Positions 11,099-19,203 of a stretch of DNA of 64,000 nt are shown one piece after another. The stretch covers positions 992,001 to 1,056,000 of the forward strand of contig NZ_CP009501.1 of assembly GCF_000969885.1 (NCBI RefSeq), in the 5' to 3' direction. Position numbers and translations under genes: made by a program. The notes beneath the pieces were generated by a model, which saw nothing but the letters and a program-made list of their open reading frames with translations, was not told where the DNA came from and ran no database searches. The stretch's first letter is position 1. Every line of letters starts with the position of its first letter. The stretch is from Methanosarcina thermophila TM-1 (lineage in GTDB: Archaea > Halobacteriota > Methanosarcinia > Methanosarcinales > Methanosarcinaceae).

Positions 11099-11167
11099 GC
11101 CAGAGTCTGGAATCTAACCGGGATAAATGGATCTGCAGTCCACTACATAGCATTTCCGCCACCAGGC
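11099..11167 (-). tRNA. Divergent tRNA-Cys-like gene (GCA), possibly a pseudo-tRNA
   Basis: The minus strand resembles the tRNA-Cys at 10714-10783. The anticodon arm is kept (GTGGA-CTGCAGA-TCCAT, anticodon GCA) and so is GGCGGAAATGCTATG in the D arm. However, the T loop reads TTAGATT in place of TTCGATT, the T stem is mismatched (CCCGG with CCAGA), and the acceptor stem has several non-pairs. Methanosarcina species are known to carry more than one tRNA-Cys, so this may be a diverged isoacceptor or a decayed copy. It has its own TATA-like box and palindrome. Confidence 0.5.
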
Positions 11168-11175
11168 AAATCTAA

Positions 11176-11189
11176 TTCACAATTGTGAA
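11176..11189. promoter_or_regulatory. Palindromic operator candidate at the tRNA-Cys-like promoter
   Basis: TTCACAATTGTGAA, exact core. On the minus strand a TATA-like TTTAAATATT (11215-11224) precedes it; expected initiation at about 11190-11195 would put the palindrome just after the start site and 8 bases before the tRNA-like gene. This is a classical repressor position. Inference from spacing. Confidence 0.55.
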
Positions 11190-11712
11190 CTGATAACATA
11201 ACATATTCATTATTAATATTTAAAACTATTTTTTAGGGCAAAAAATGCCTTAAGTCAATTAAGTATGGTATAGAAGAATGGTTCGAATAACAGATCATAA
11301 TCATCTTTAATATTATCTATATATGAAGGCAAAAAGTACCTGAAGATCATCTGTATCCGTAGATTAAGGATGAAAATTGCCTTGTTGGCAGATATAAAAC
11401 AGCTGTACAAGCCCTGCTGCTAAAAATAAAATTTTATTCATTTTAGCAATTAAATAAAAATTTGTTTTATTTAATTGTAAGCAGCTTATATATTAACGAG
11501 GTATTTCTTACAAAAAAGGGTATATCCATAGTTAAGAATTAAGAATTAGCAAATAAAGATGCGAAACTTGTAATTATAAATCCTCCTTTATTCTTGAGTG
11601 CTCGGCTAATTAAATGACTCCTGTACCTTCCCTTTGCTTTCCAGATTTATTTTTTAAAACCTCCTCATTTTCACACTAACAGCAAATCTGTAAAAATAAA
11701 CCCGGTTTTATG

Positions 11713-12640
11713 TTATGTCGCAATTTTGTATAAAGCCTTCAGAATTGAGTACCTTTTATTCTCCAAGGTTACACTATAGTAAGGTACCAGTTTCGGAGAA
11801 AATGCAATAATAAAGTTCGCAAATCTGGGAACATTTCCTGCCATAACATTCGTATACTCAAAATTTCTGGACTGGAGGTCAAGAAACTTATTGTAGTAAA
11901 GAAGAGCAATGGATCCCCTCAAGCTAAAAGCCGGGTCCCGGGCGGAAGACCAGGAGACCGTACTTTTCTTTCCGTAAAGAGTCAGATGTGCTGCGACTGC
12001 TTCTCCTTCGGGAGTTTCGGATACAAGCATGTAACCGATATTCTTTTTCCGAATCAGGTCAAAAACTTTCCCAAAAAAACCTCTTAGGCAACGGGGGTTT
12101 CAGTTCAGTCTCTCATAAACTTTGGAAAACAAATCGTAATAGATTTCAGGATCATATTGCATATCCCGATCCTGAGCCCTGCTTTAACTGCGGATTTAAG
12201 GTCTTTCCGGATTGTTCTGGAAATGTTCTTATCTACATTTTCCTTCAGATCCAGGTGGTGGGTATAGTGAACCTTGGAGTCCCAGCTGTTCTAGATAAAT
12301 GGTCTGATATCCTCGATTCCGGGAGAAAACTTCAGGTGGATACTATCAAGCCCTGCTTTGAAAGGAATTTACTGAGTACATCAAGGATTTCGTGGATCTC
12401 CTGTACTTGTTTGCTTGTTCTGGAGCTGGAATTTTCCTTTATAAGAGGTCCGCAATAGTCAGTCGAATTGCAGGTCGAAGATACTATTTTCAGGATTCCC
12501 TTGATATTTTTAACAAAAAGGAGGTATCCCCCACAAGCTCACTGTTTTTGAAACAGCCATAGATTCTCACATCCCTGGCAAGTACATCCCTGTAGATCTC
12601 AAGCCAGTCACTGGTATGAAAAACTGTCAGAAACTGCCAG
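11713..12640 (-). pseudogene. Decayed FemAB-like GNAT acyltransferase
   Basis: Pieces of one protein appear in order on the minus strand in shifting frames: SDWLEIYRDVLARDVRIYG, YLLFVKNIKGILKIVSS, then IHLKFSPGIEDIRPFI, NVDKNISRTIRKDLKSAVKA, YDPEIYYDLFSKVYERLN, and the last intact block of 105 residues (11713-12030) beginning MLVSETPEGEAVAAHLTLYG. This is the layout of FemAB/BioF2-like acetyltransferases, which act in peptidoglycan-like or surface-polymer modification. At least three frameshifts and an in-frame stop (after IEDIRPFI) rule out a working product. Confidence 0.75.
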
Positions 12641-12672
12641 AAATAGTAAAGTTTGAAAAAGCTTAAAGAGAT

Positions 12673-13176
12673 TTAATTTGGTTCTATAGCTTTTTCGTGT
12701 GCAGTTACCACGTCATCGAGTTTCATGGTTATCTTATCTTCTGAAATTGTGTAAGGAATGCTCTCTTTTGGAAATGCTACACAACCTCCTCCGATACCCG
12801 TACCTGTCTCAGCATCAAAGACAGTACCGCAAGAATCACACACAAGAGTACCGTTCTCAAGCGTAAATCCTATTGAATTGCATGGAGGGCATACATTGGA
12901 CCTGACAAAGACCTTGTCATCAAACCGGTAATCCATGACTACAATTTCGCCTATGTCAGTATTCACTTTAAAGAGAACGTTTGTATTTTCAACCACCGAG
13001 CTGGCTTGGAATGGATACCTGATCTGCACTTGCCTGTGCAGTGACCCAGGTAGCTTTTGCAGAACCTGTATCATTTTCACCTGTTGTAGAACCGGTTCCT
13101 GCGAATCCGGCTGCTACTAAAGATATTGCGAGTACTAGCAAACTCCAAAAATCAATTTTTTATTCATGTTTTTCAT
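12673..13176 (-). pseudogene. Decayed DUF2318 lipoprotein-like metal/Fe-S protein
   Basis: An exported protein once began at 13176 (MKNMNKKLIFGV), continued in another frame as LVLAISLVAAGFAGTGSTTG and ended in a third frame, where 12673-13080 is still open. The intact part holds CPPCNSIGF and VCDSCGTVFDAETGTGIGG, the paired CxxC signature of DUF2318, a domain tied to iron or membrane electron transfer. At least two frameshifts separate signal peptide and domain. The ABC ATPase remnant upstream overlaps its start, so both came from one transport operon. Confidence 0.7.
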
Positions 13177-13402
13177 TCCGCGACATTTCCTCTTTTAAAT
13201 ATATGATGCGGTCAGAATACGCTGCAAGTTCTCCATTATGGGTGACCATTACTACGGTCATTTCTCCAGCCAGGGATTTCAGCAAAGAGATTATCATGAA
13301 TCGTAGCTGCATCAAATGCCCCTGTTGGTTCATCTGCAAGCAGAAACGAAGTATGGCATAGTCGCCATAATAATAAGACTCTTTTCTTAAGGCAACTGTC
13401 AC
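13160..13402 (-). pseudogene. ABC transporter ATPase remnant (LolD/MacB type)
   Basis: Two frames together give LLADEPTGAFDAATIHDNLF and EMTVVMVTHNGELAAYSDRI, i.e. Walker B (ADEPTGA) and the switch histidine (VTHN) of LolD/MacB-type ATPases. Walker A and the signature motif are missing and a frameshift lies between the two parts. Its stop overlaps the start of the DUF2318 remnant. A palindrome with a TATA-like box (13591-13640) lies upstream in the right orientation. Confidence 0.75.
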
Positions 13403-13590
13403 TTATGACTTTTACAAAAAAACCGTTCAGAGACTGAACTCGAGCTCCTTGCTGATGCATTTGCAGGCAAAATTGCTGGCGAAGCAGCAGTAGAATCTGC
13501 AAGGGGAAAGCTACAATAAAAATCCCTTCACTTCGAGTTTTAATATTCTTTTTCTTCTATTAATCGGAATTGATCATAACCTTTTTAAGC

Positions 13591-13627
13591 TCACAATAGT
13601 TACCATTAATCTATTCACAATTGTTAA
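13591..13627. promoter_or_regulatory. Double palindromic operator candidate
   Basis: TTCACAATTGTTAA (13614-13627), one mismatch from the core, and a weaker second site TCACAATAGTTA (13591-13602) with centres 24 bases apart. On the minus strand a TATA-like TATTTTTAA lies just upstream (about 13632-13640), pointing toward the ABC/DUF2318 remnants. The radical-SAM-like gene on the plus strand begins 120 bases away. Confidence 0.45.
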
Positions 13628-13746
13628 CATCTTAAAAATACTGATGTTAATGAATTTAATTTCACCATTGAAAACTTCCTGCTGGTAAACAAGAACCAAA
13701 CTTAGCAAATACACCATCGCAATATGCTTCTTTAAAGGGTATAACC

Positions 13747-14550
13747 ATGGACGCTGAACTTAATGCATTTATAAAAGCATACCTGATAAGTATTGGAAGT
13801 GTTCGGGTAGACAGCTCGCTTCTTCCTGACCAGCATAGTAGTATGGCTACAGCTGGACCAGGGGCAGGATGCTCCTCAGTTTTTCTCAGGTCAGGAGACA
13901 AACGGGTCAGGCTAGCAATTAATGATTCTTCTCCTTTGTGTATAATGCCTGAAGATGAACATGTTGTCGTTGTTAAAGGTGAAGAAGTAATTGCTAGGGG
14001 TGTAGCCGTTTCGCCGGAGAAAGAGGTCAGAAGGGCGGCAGAAATTGTAAAGCAGCTTACACGTGAGTATGACCTTCCTATAGGTGTCTCACTGTATCCC
14101 ACAAAGACCTCATCCGAAGAACTTTATTCGGCAGGCGCATGCGAGATAAAGTACAATGTCGAGACCATGGATCCTGTACTTTTCCGCCGCTTCTGCCCGG
14201 ATCTTTCACTGGATTCTGTGCTTGATTCTCTTGATACAGCAGTGGATGTATTCGGCCGAAATCGGGTATCTTCGAACTTCATAATTGGCCTTGGGGAAAG
14301 TGACGAGACCGTCCGAAGAGGTATTAAACAGCTTACTGAGCGATGCATAATTCCTATTCTCAGGCCTATATCCCCTCATCCTCTCAGAAAAGATGTAAAA
14401 AATATTACCAGACCGGATGCTGCACGGCTTCTAAAACTTGGGAATATGTTGAGGGATATGCTTGATCGCAACTCTCTCTGTGCAGATAAAGCGCAGACAA
14501 TGTGCCTGTTGTGTACAGGCTGCGACCTTACACCTCATAGAGACCTTTGA
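13747..14550 (+). CDS. Radical-SAM-like protein lacking the usual CX3CX2C motif
   Basis: 267 residues. The C-terminal two thirds resembles the beta-barrel core of biotin-synthase-like radical SAM enzymes: IGVSLYPTKTSSEELYSAGA, EIKYNVETMDPVLFRRFCPD, then NFIIGLGESDETVRRGIKQL and PILRPISPHPLR. The N-terminal part, where the SAM-cluster cysteines should sit, has only GCSSVFLRSGDKRVRLA and PLCIM, not CX3CX2C. A late pair MCLLCTGC (near residue 250) could bind a metal. It may be a degenerate, non-catalytic homologue or use a different cluster site. AAAGGG at 13735-13740 supports the ATG. It lies upstream of the Mmp16 operon on the same strand, but 306 bases apart. Confidence 0.65.
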   Translation: MDAELNAFIKAYLISIGSVRVDSSLLPDQHSSMATAGPGAGCSSVFLRSGDKRVRLAINDSSPLCIMPEDEHVVVVKGEEVIARGVAVSPEKEVRRAAEIVKQLTREYDLPIGVSLYPTKTSSEELYSAGACEIKYNVETMDPVLFRRFCPDLSLDSVLDSLDTAVDVFGRNRVSSNFIIGLGESDETVRRGIKQLTERCIIPILRPISPHPLRKDVKNITRPDAARLLKLGNMLRDMLDRNSLCADKAQTMCLLCTGCDLTPHRDL

Positions 14551-14856
14551 AACTGTACTTATGCAGCTCTATTATGTGCTGAATGATAATGATAGCGTAT
14601 TGATAGAGTATTAATAGCGTACTGATAGCATACTGATCTAATAATAGCGTACTGATAGCATACTGATCTAATTGCAGTCCCCATAACTCTCTGAAGAGTC
14701 TTACAAATTCAGATTAGTTTATCTTTTCTATTTTTCCGATATTTCCAATATAATATCCTTATTAGGATATAATTCAGTCAAGAATTGTCTATTTAGGTTA
14801 GAAATATCTATTTTTGTGGAAAGCCTTATAAAAACTGGAGCTAAACTCTTGAGCAT
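14551..14856. other. Intergenic stretch with a 30-base tandem repeat
   Basis: Two copies of a 29-base unit (14612-14640 and 14642-14670, beginning TAATAGCGTACTGATAGC), plus looser upstream GATAGCGTAT and GATAGAGTAT motifs. The remaining AT-rich part probably holds the promoter of the ABC ATPase operon. No gene seen. Confidence 0.5.
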
Positions 14857-15681
14857 ATGACTCAACAGTTCACTCTTACCATCCAAGCTGGAAAAAACAA
14901 GTTCGGAGAACTGGAGGGATTTGACAGCATAGAGATAAGGGCAGGAGACACCTTGTCAATTGTAGGTCCTACCGGCTCGGGAAAATCCGCTTTAATAAAT
15001 GATATTGAGACCCTTGCACAGGGGGATAGTGTAACAGGCAGGCGGATTCTTATTAATGGAGAAGAGCCTCCCGAAGCTTTTGTACGCGAACCTGCTTTCA
15101 AACCGATTTCCCTCATAACCCAGAACACGCGCTGTCTGGCAGATCTCTCGGTCGAAGCATTCCTGCTGATGCATATAAAGGCACGAAAACCTGGCAGGGA
15201 AGACTTGCTTGATGAGACAATAAAGCTTGCAAACACATTTACGGGCGAAGCTATCAGCCCTAAAAGCCGGATGAGCGGCTTATCAGGGGGTCAGACCCGA
15301 TCACTTATGATTGCCGATGCTCTTGTAATCGGGGATACCCCAATACTTTTGCTCGACGAGATCGAGAACGCAGGCATTTTTAAAGACCGGGTAATCGAGT
15401 CGCTTCAGGGAAGAAACAAGGCTGTTATCCTTGTAACTCACGATCCTTATCTTGCCCTTAAGGCAAGCCGGCGCATAGTGATGAAACACGGGGGAGTTTC
15501 CTCTGTTATCGAGCCAATGGGCAGGGAAAGACACCTTATCGAAGAACTTGCCTTAGTCGAAGACCAGCTTCATAAAATCCGTGAGAAAATAAGGCTGGGA
15601 GCTGCTTTCCCATCAAACTCTAGGGAGGTTTTTCCAGAGACATTGATGGCTGCGGTTGAACAGGAGGTAAGCTACAGATGA
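14857..15681 (+). CDS. ABC-type ATPase, stand-alone, first gene of the Mmp16 operon
   Basis: Soluble ATPase of the ABC class, 274 residues. Walker A is GPTGSGKS (residues 37-44), the signature is GLSGGQTRS, Walker B is PILLLDEIEN, and the switch is LVTHDPY. Residues about 225-274 form a charged helical tail. No permease or binding protein lies nearby, so it is probably not a transporter subunit. The operon instead continues with a GTPase, an Fe-S protein and an Mmp16-like metalloprotein. A role in ATP-driven maturation or reduction of a metal centre is plausible but inferred. Its stop overlaps the next ATG by four bases. Confidence 0.8.
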   Translation: MTQQFTLTIQAGKNKFGELEGFDSIEIRAGDTLSIVGPTGSGKSALINDIETLAQGDSVTGRRILINGEEPPEAFVREPAFKPISLITQNTRCLADLSVEAFLLMHIKARKPGREDLLDETIKLANTFTGEAISPKSRMSGLSGGQTRSLMIADALVIGDTPILLLDEIENAGIFKDRVIESLQGRNKAVILVTHDPYLALKASRRIVMKHGGVSSVIEPMGRERHLIEELALVEDQLHKIREKIRLGAAFPSNSREVFPETLMAAVEQEVSYR

Positions 15682-16382
15682 AACTTCTTATAATTGCAGG
15701 CCCTCCAAGCGGAGGAAAAACAGCTGTGATCCGCCAGGTTATAAAAAACCTCCCAGAGGGAGCACTTCCTGCGTTCCTGAAGATTGACGTGGTGCATGCA
15801 ACTGAAGACGAAGAGCTTGCAGAAGAGTTTGACATTCCTGTCAAAAAGATATATTCCGGAGATGTGTGTCCCGACCACATGGGAATCCTTGTGCTTGAAG
15901 ATGCATTGCACTGGGCTGCGAGCCTTTCAAGAAATCTTCTGATAGTTGAGAGTGCGGGTCTCTGCCTCAGGTGTACGCCTTATACAACAGATTCACTCGG
16001 GATTGCGGTTGTAAGTTCGATGTCAGGCACAAACTCTCCTTTTAAAATGGCGCCCCTGCTTGCACTTGCGGATGTGGCAGTCGTTACCAAGACCGATCTT
16101 GTTTCACAGGCTGAAAAAGAGGTTTTCAGGGAAAATATCCGAAAAGTAGTCCCAGGTATTGATATTGTGGAAACAAATGCAATCCAGGGAACCGGGCTGA
16201 GGTATCTCATGAGGCGGATTGCCAACCAGCCTGAGATAGGCACGGAACCTGTAGTGCTAAGGGGATCTCCTCCGCTTGGTGTATGTACGGTATGTATCGG
16301 CAAAAAGGAGATAGGATGGAAAAACCACTTTGGGATTATCCGTCCGCTCGATATGTCGGAGCCCGTATATAGGGGTGACTGA
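15678..16382 (+). CDS. P-loop GTPase, HypB/UreG/CobW-like
   Basis: 235-residue NTPase with Walker A GPPSGGKT (residues 8-15), a switch region around LLIVESAGLCLRC, and a TKTD guanine-recognition motif near residue 138, the pattern of G3E-class metallochaperone GTPases (HypB, UreG, CobW/Nar1-like). Cysteines in GLCLRCTP and VCTVCIGKKE could bind metal. It overlaps the ABC ATPase gene by ATGA and is followed two bases later by the Fe-S protein gene, so the three products are likely made together. A metal or cluster delivery role is inferred from family and operon. Confidence 0.78.
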   Translation: MKLLIIAGPPSGGKTAVIRQVIKNLPEGALPAFLKIDVVHATEDEELAEEFDIPVKKIYSGDVCPDHMGILVLEDALHWAASLSRNLLIVESAGLCLRCTPYTTDSLGIAVVSSMSGTNSPFKMAPLLALADVAVVTKTDLVSQAEKEVFRENIRKVVPGIDIVETNAIQGTGLRYLMRRIANQPEIGTEPVVLRGSPPLGVCTVCIGKKEIGWKNHFGIIRPLDMSEPVYRGD

Positions 16383-16384
16383 AG

Positions 16385-17059
16385 ATGAATAAATGGACTC
16401 CGCCTGGTAAAAACTGTGGAGCTTGCGGTTCCCAGACCTGCTCTGGCTTTGTTGACCGGCTTGAAGGAGGTTTGGCAGAACCAAGTCTCTGCCCCTTTTA
16501 CAGTAAAGAGAAAACAAGAAGCCAGGAAAACATCATGAGCTTGGGAAACACTCCAAACCTGAGAAATTTTGTATCCCAGGCTAAAGATTTTACTTACTCG
16601 GGAATAGATGTTGTAGGGAAGGAATATGATTTTGTTCTACTCCCGTTTCCGGATGAGCCGTCAGCCAGGAAGTTTATAGTGCCTTTCAGGGCCGATCTTG
16701 TTGAAGTATGGGGAATAAAAAAAGGAGACCTTGTAACTGGCCGTCCTGCAGGTCCTGGGTGCCCGGTCTACCATGCTCTTAGAGTTCTGAGTGCAAATCC
16801 GGTTACGGGCGTAATCGAGTGTCATACTGTGGGCCCAATGGAAGCACGAAAAGAAGATGTTCATGATGTACAGGCATATCACGTCCATGCTTTTGAAGGA
16901 GTTGCCAGTCCTGTAAAAAAGCCTCCTGTTTTTGGAACACGTCAGTATTTCCTGCCTGGCAACTGCATGATAGGGCTTGCACACACTGCTCTTGTGAATA
17001 TGGTTTTCCAGAAATCCTTCGGAACTCACGTCCGGCTTGAAGATATCAGGATACTATGA
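16385..17059 (+). CDS. Fe-S domain protein of the Mmp16 operon
   Basis: 224 residues. The N-terminus (residues 8-40) is a compact four-cysteine [4Fe-4S] domain, CGACGSQTC followed by LCPF, as seen in corrinoid-protein and Rnf/CdhD-type Fe-S domains. The rest (residues 70-224) is a conserved domain with YDFVLLPFPDEPSARKFIVP, GRPAGPGCPVYHAL and NCMIGLAHTALVN that I do not recognise as a named enzyme. Two bases separate it from the GTPase gene, and its stop TGA overlaps the ancestral ATG of the next gene. Probably a partner in cofactor or cluster assembly; function unknown. Confidence 0.7.
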   Translation: MNKWTPPGKNCGACGSQTCSGFVDRLEGGLAEPSLCPFYSKEKTRSQENIMSLGNTPNLRNFVSQAKDFTYSGIDVVGKEYDFVLLPFPDEPSARKFIVPFRADLVEVWGIKKGDLVTGRPAGPGCPVYHALRVLSANPVTGVIECHTVGPMEARKEDVHDVQAYHVHAFEGVASPVKKPPVFGTRQYFLPGNCMIGLAHTALVNMVFQKSFGTHVRLEDIRIL

Positions 17060-17120
17060 AAACGATTGAGGAAATTAACGAGACAGGGTACTATGAAAAC
17101 GATTGAGGAAATTAACGAGA
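17052..17120 (+). repeat. 37-base tandem duplication over the Mmp16 start codon
   Basis: The 32 bases beginning TACTATGAAAACGATTGAGG occur at 17052-17083 and again at 17089-17120, separated by CAGGG. The repeat carries the overlapping stop/start junction of the two genes. It looks recent because the copies are identical. Confidence 0.9.
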
Positions 17121-18337
17121 GAATTGCCTGCAATGATGCGATAGTCCTGACTGCAGCAGAATTTAAGTCCATGGTTCGCAACGGTCAGAAAGTGACTGTC
17201 GATGATGTGGATGTGGTCACAACCGGAACATTTGGCGTAATGTCCGGCACGATGGCTGTTATGATGGTACCCGTAGCCGGGAAGTGCAGTTTTGAAAGGG
17301 CGGACGCTGTATGGTTAAACGGCGTACCTGCCCAGCCCGGTCCCTGCCCTAACGAACGACTTGGGGTTGTAGATCTTGTGATTAACGGGACAGCCCATGC
17401 CGATGATCGTTATGGCGGAGGGCATCTTTTCCGGGATCTTGTAAAAGGAAAAACTATTGATGTGCTGGTGGAGGCACATGGGAGGAGTTACGAAAATCAG
17501 GTTACGCTTGATGAGATTGAACTCGCCCGAATAATCACTACAAGACTTGCGTTCAAAAATTATCACGCACTGATAAACCCCACCTCTTCCACGATAAGCT
17601 CTATCTTCTCTGTGACAGGACTTACAGGTCCTTTTACGGAAGCGACAGTATCAGGGTGCGGGGAGATAAACCCTCTGCATAATGACCCCTCCCACAGATC
17701 GATAGGTGTGGGCACAAGAGTGCTTTTAAACGGTGCACCGGGTTATATCATGGGAAAAGGTACCAGGGCTAGTCCTGATAAGCCAAACGTCTCAGCCTAT
17801 GCAGATATGAAAGGTATGGACCCTACCATGATGGGCGGGATGAAAACCGCACACGGTCCTGAATGTCTGACCTCGCTTGCAGTCCCTATCCCTGTTCTTG
17901 ACGAAGAGATCCTTGAGGGGTTAAAAATTCTGGACCGGGATATCCCATTACCGGTATCGGATGTAAACGGGCGTACTGCACATGCAAAAGTAAACTATGG
18001 GCATATATGGGAAGGCACTGACAAAGTTATCCGCGTTGAGGAAAGTAAATGTCTGCACCATCCGAACTGTGCTGCAATGCGCACATGTCCAACAGAAGCA
18101 ATCTCAAATGATTGCGTTATCAACAGAGACCTGTGTATTAACTGTGGAACCTGTACACTCCAGTGCCGTGAAGGAGTATTCCGTGCAAGGCTTGGGTCCA
18201 TAGAACTGGCTGAAGGAAATGTCCCCATATCCCTGAGGCAGTCAGACAGGGCAAGGGCAGAAAGGCTTTGTACAATGCTTAAGAACCGTATACTAAAGCA
18301 GGAGTTCGTACTCACAAAGATGCTGGAACCTCTCTGA
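17093..18337 (+). CDS. Methanogenesis marker 16-type metalloprotein (DUF39 plus 2x[4Fe-4S]; ComF candidate)
   Basis: DUF39/COG1900 protein with a C-terminal ferredoxin domain, the layout of methanogenesis marker 16. That group has been linked to the last step of coenzyme M synthesis (sulfoacetaldehyde to 2-mercaptoethanesulfonate) and its relatives to homocysteine formation. GTFGVMSGTMAVMM and TVSGCGEINPLHND are in the DUF39 core; CLHHPNCAAMRTCP and CINCGTCTLQC carry the two clusters. I chose ATG 17093: a 37-base tandem duplication has left two copies of the gene start. The first ATG (17056), which overlaps the upstream stop, now leads to a 16-codon dead end. CAGGGT just before 17093 can serve as ribosome-binding site. 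Confidence 0.85.
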   Translation: MKTIEEINERIACNDAIVLTAAEFKSMVRNGQKVTVDDVDVVTTGTFGVMSGTMAVMMVPVAGKCSFERADAVWLNGVPAQPGPCPNERLGVVDLVINGTAHADDRYGGGHLFRDLVKGKTIDVLVEAHGRSYENQVTLDEIELARIITTRLAFKNYHALINPTSSTISSIFSVTGLTGPFTEATVSGCGEINPLHNDPSHRSIGVGTRVLLNGAPGYIMGKGTRASPDKPNVSAYADMKGMDPTMMGGMKTAHGPECLTSLAVPIPVLDEEILEGLKILDRDIPLPVSDVNGRTAHAKVNYGHIWEGTDKVIRVEESKCLHHPNCAAMRTCPTEAISNDCVINRDLCINCGTCTLQCREGVFRARLGSIELAEGNVPISLRQSDRARAERLCTMLKNRILKQEFVLTKMLEPL

Positions 18338-18380
18338 CCGATTCCGAATTTATGAAATACTCCTGGAATCGCAATACTGC

Positions 18381-18476
18381 TATCACGTCAACTCTATAAT
18401 GTTACAGATAACAGGTTGCACTAATAAGTCCAAATTATTGGATAAGTTTATTAGAATTTTCGGAATTGACGTGATA
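18381..18476. repeat. MITE-like 96-base inverted-repeat element
   Basis: Exact 11-base terminal inverted repeats TATCACGTCAA (18381-18391) and TTGACGTGATA (18466-18476) enclose 74 bases. Inside lies a further hairpin, TCCAAATTATTGGA. No coding capacity. Could be a small non-autonomous element or a structured RNA. Confidence 0.4.
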
Positions 18477-18559
18477 TCTATCACTCAGTTAGAAAGATGA
18501 TTTTATTTTTTTGAAGTGCTGGATTTCTGGGTCATTCATTGATACATAGCTGGTGTTCT

Positions 18560-18795
18560 TATAGTGAAAGAAAAAATTGAGTTTGACAGTCATACTCATG
18601 AAGAAAACAAAGGGATCTCAAAAAATTGTGCAGGGAATTGCGGCAATGCTGGATTCGAGAGATATTCCATATTCCCAGATACGGCGGGAATGGGGAAGGA
18701 TATTCATAGAGACCACGGCTGCCCGACTTCGATGACCTTCCCATCTGTTACAATTACTCTTGTTTTTCCAAGCAATTCTATTATATGAGGCATTA
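18560..18795 (-). pseudogene. Gene remnant, possibly methanogenesis marker 8 (DUF2099)
   Basis: The minus strand reads IIELLGKTRVIVTDGKVIEV followed by GQP, then a stop, with SPFPPYLGIWNIS in the next frame. The first block resembles the N-terminus of DUF2099 proteins, which open with a LIGKARVVVEDGKVVEVGEP-like strand pair and then a CP...F...GI block. Recognition rests on memory of the family and is modest. No intact frame exists. Confidence 0.35.
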
Positions 18796-19042
18796 TTAAA
18801 CCTATTAACTGATTTTAAACTGATCAATATATTAAAAGGGGTAAGATTTTGAAACTCTTTCTTGTGTATTATGTAAATAACTCAGGACTTGGCAAACGAC
18901 ATTCACTAGATTTTAAATTTTTGCGCAGTATTCACTCAAACTTTTTTCAGAACTCGTTACAGTTTCCTAGATGATGTTTCAATCTGCCCAAAACTCGGAT
19001 TGGGTTGCCCGTACTGCTGTAACATACGGGCAATTTGCAGGA

Positions 19043-19060
19043 AATTCACAATTGTGAATT
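19043..19060. promoter_or_regulatory. Palindromic operator candidate
   Basis: Perfect 18-base palindrome AATTCACAATTGTGAATT. On the minus strand a TATA-like TATATTTAAC (about 19067-19078) precedes it, pointing to the decayed stretch 18560-18795. Same core as the sites near tRNA-Cys and nifS. Confidence 0.5.
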
Positions 19061-19203
19061 CGTCTTATGTTAAATATAGTTATCGAGAAGTTTCTATTAT
19101 TTAGAAAACTGCGCTTAAAAATCAAAGGAACACAATGAAAAGATATAGAAAAAAGACAAAGAAACTTATAAAAATCGGTATTATGCCTCAGTTCTTCTTA
19201 GTC

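Larger units (their letters stand above)
10784..11712. other. Regulatory stretch with second tRNA-Cys-like gene and two palindromes
   Basis: No supported protein gene. It contains two near-identical palindromes (10968-10985, 11176-11189), a divergent tRNA-Cys-like sequence (11099-11167) and AT-rich DNA. From 11230 to 11712 I see nothing recognisable. Confidence 0.5.
18338..19203. other. Accessory intergenic stretch after the Mmp16 operon
   Basis: Contains an inverted-repeat element (18381-18476), a minus-strand gene remnant (about 18560-18795) and a palindromic operator (19043-19060). The part from 18840 to 19040 has stops in all frames and no recognised content. Confidence 0.45.

Noticed and set aside
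13400..13519. Plus-strand piece ETELELLADAFAGKIAGEAA, looks coding
   Set aside because: Under 40 codons, no start signal and no family recognised; may be a gene end left by deletion, but cannot be supported.
18597..18734. Plus-strand frame MKKTKGSQKIVQGIAAMLDS, about 45 codons
   Set aside because: Reads antisense to a remnant with better resemblance to a known family; no ribosome-binding site.
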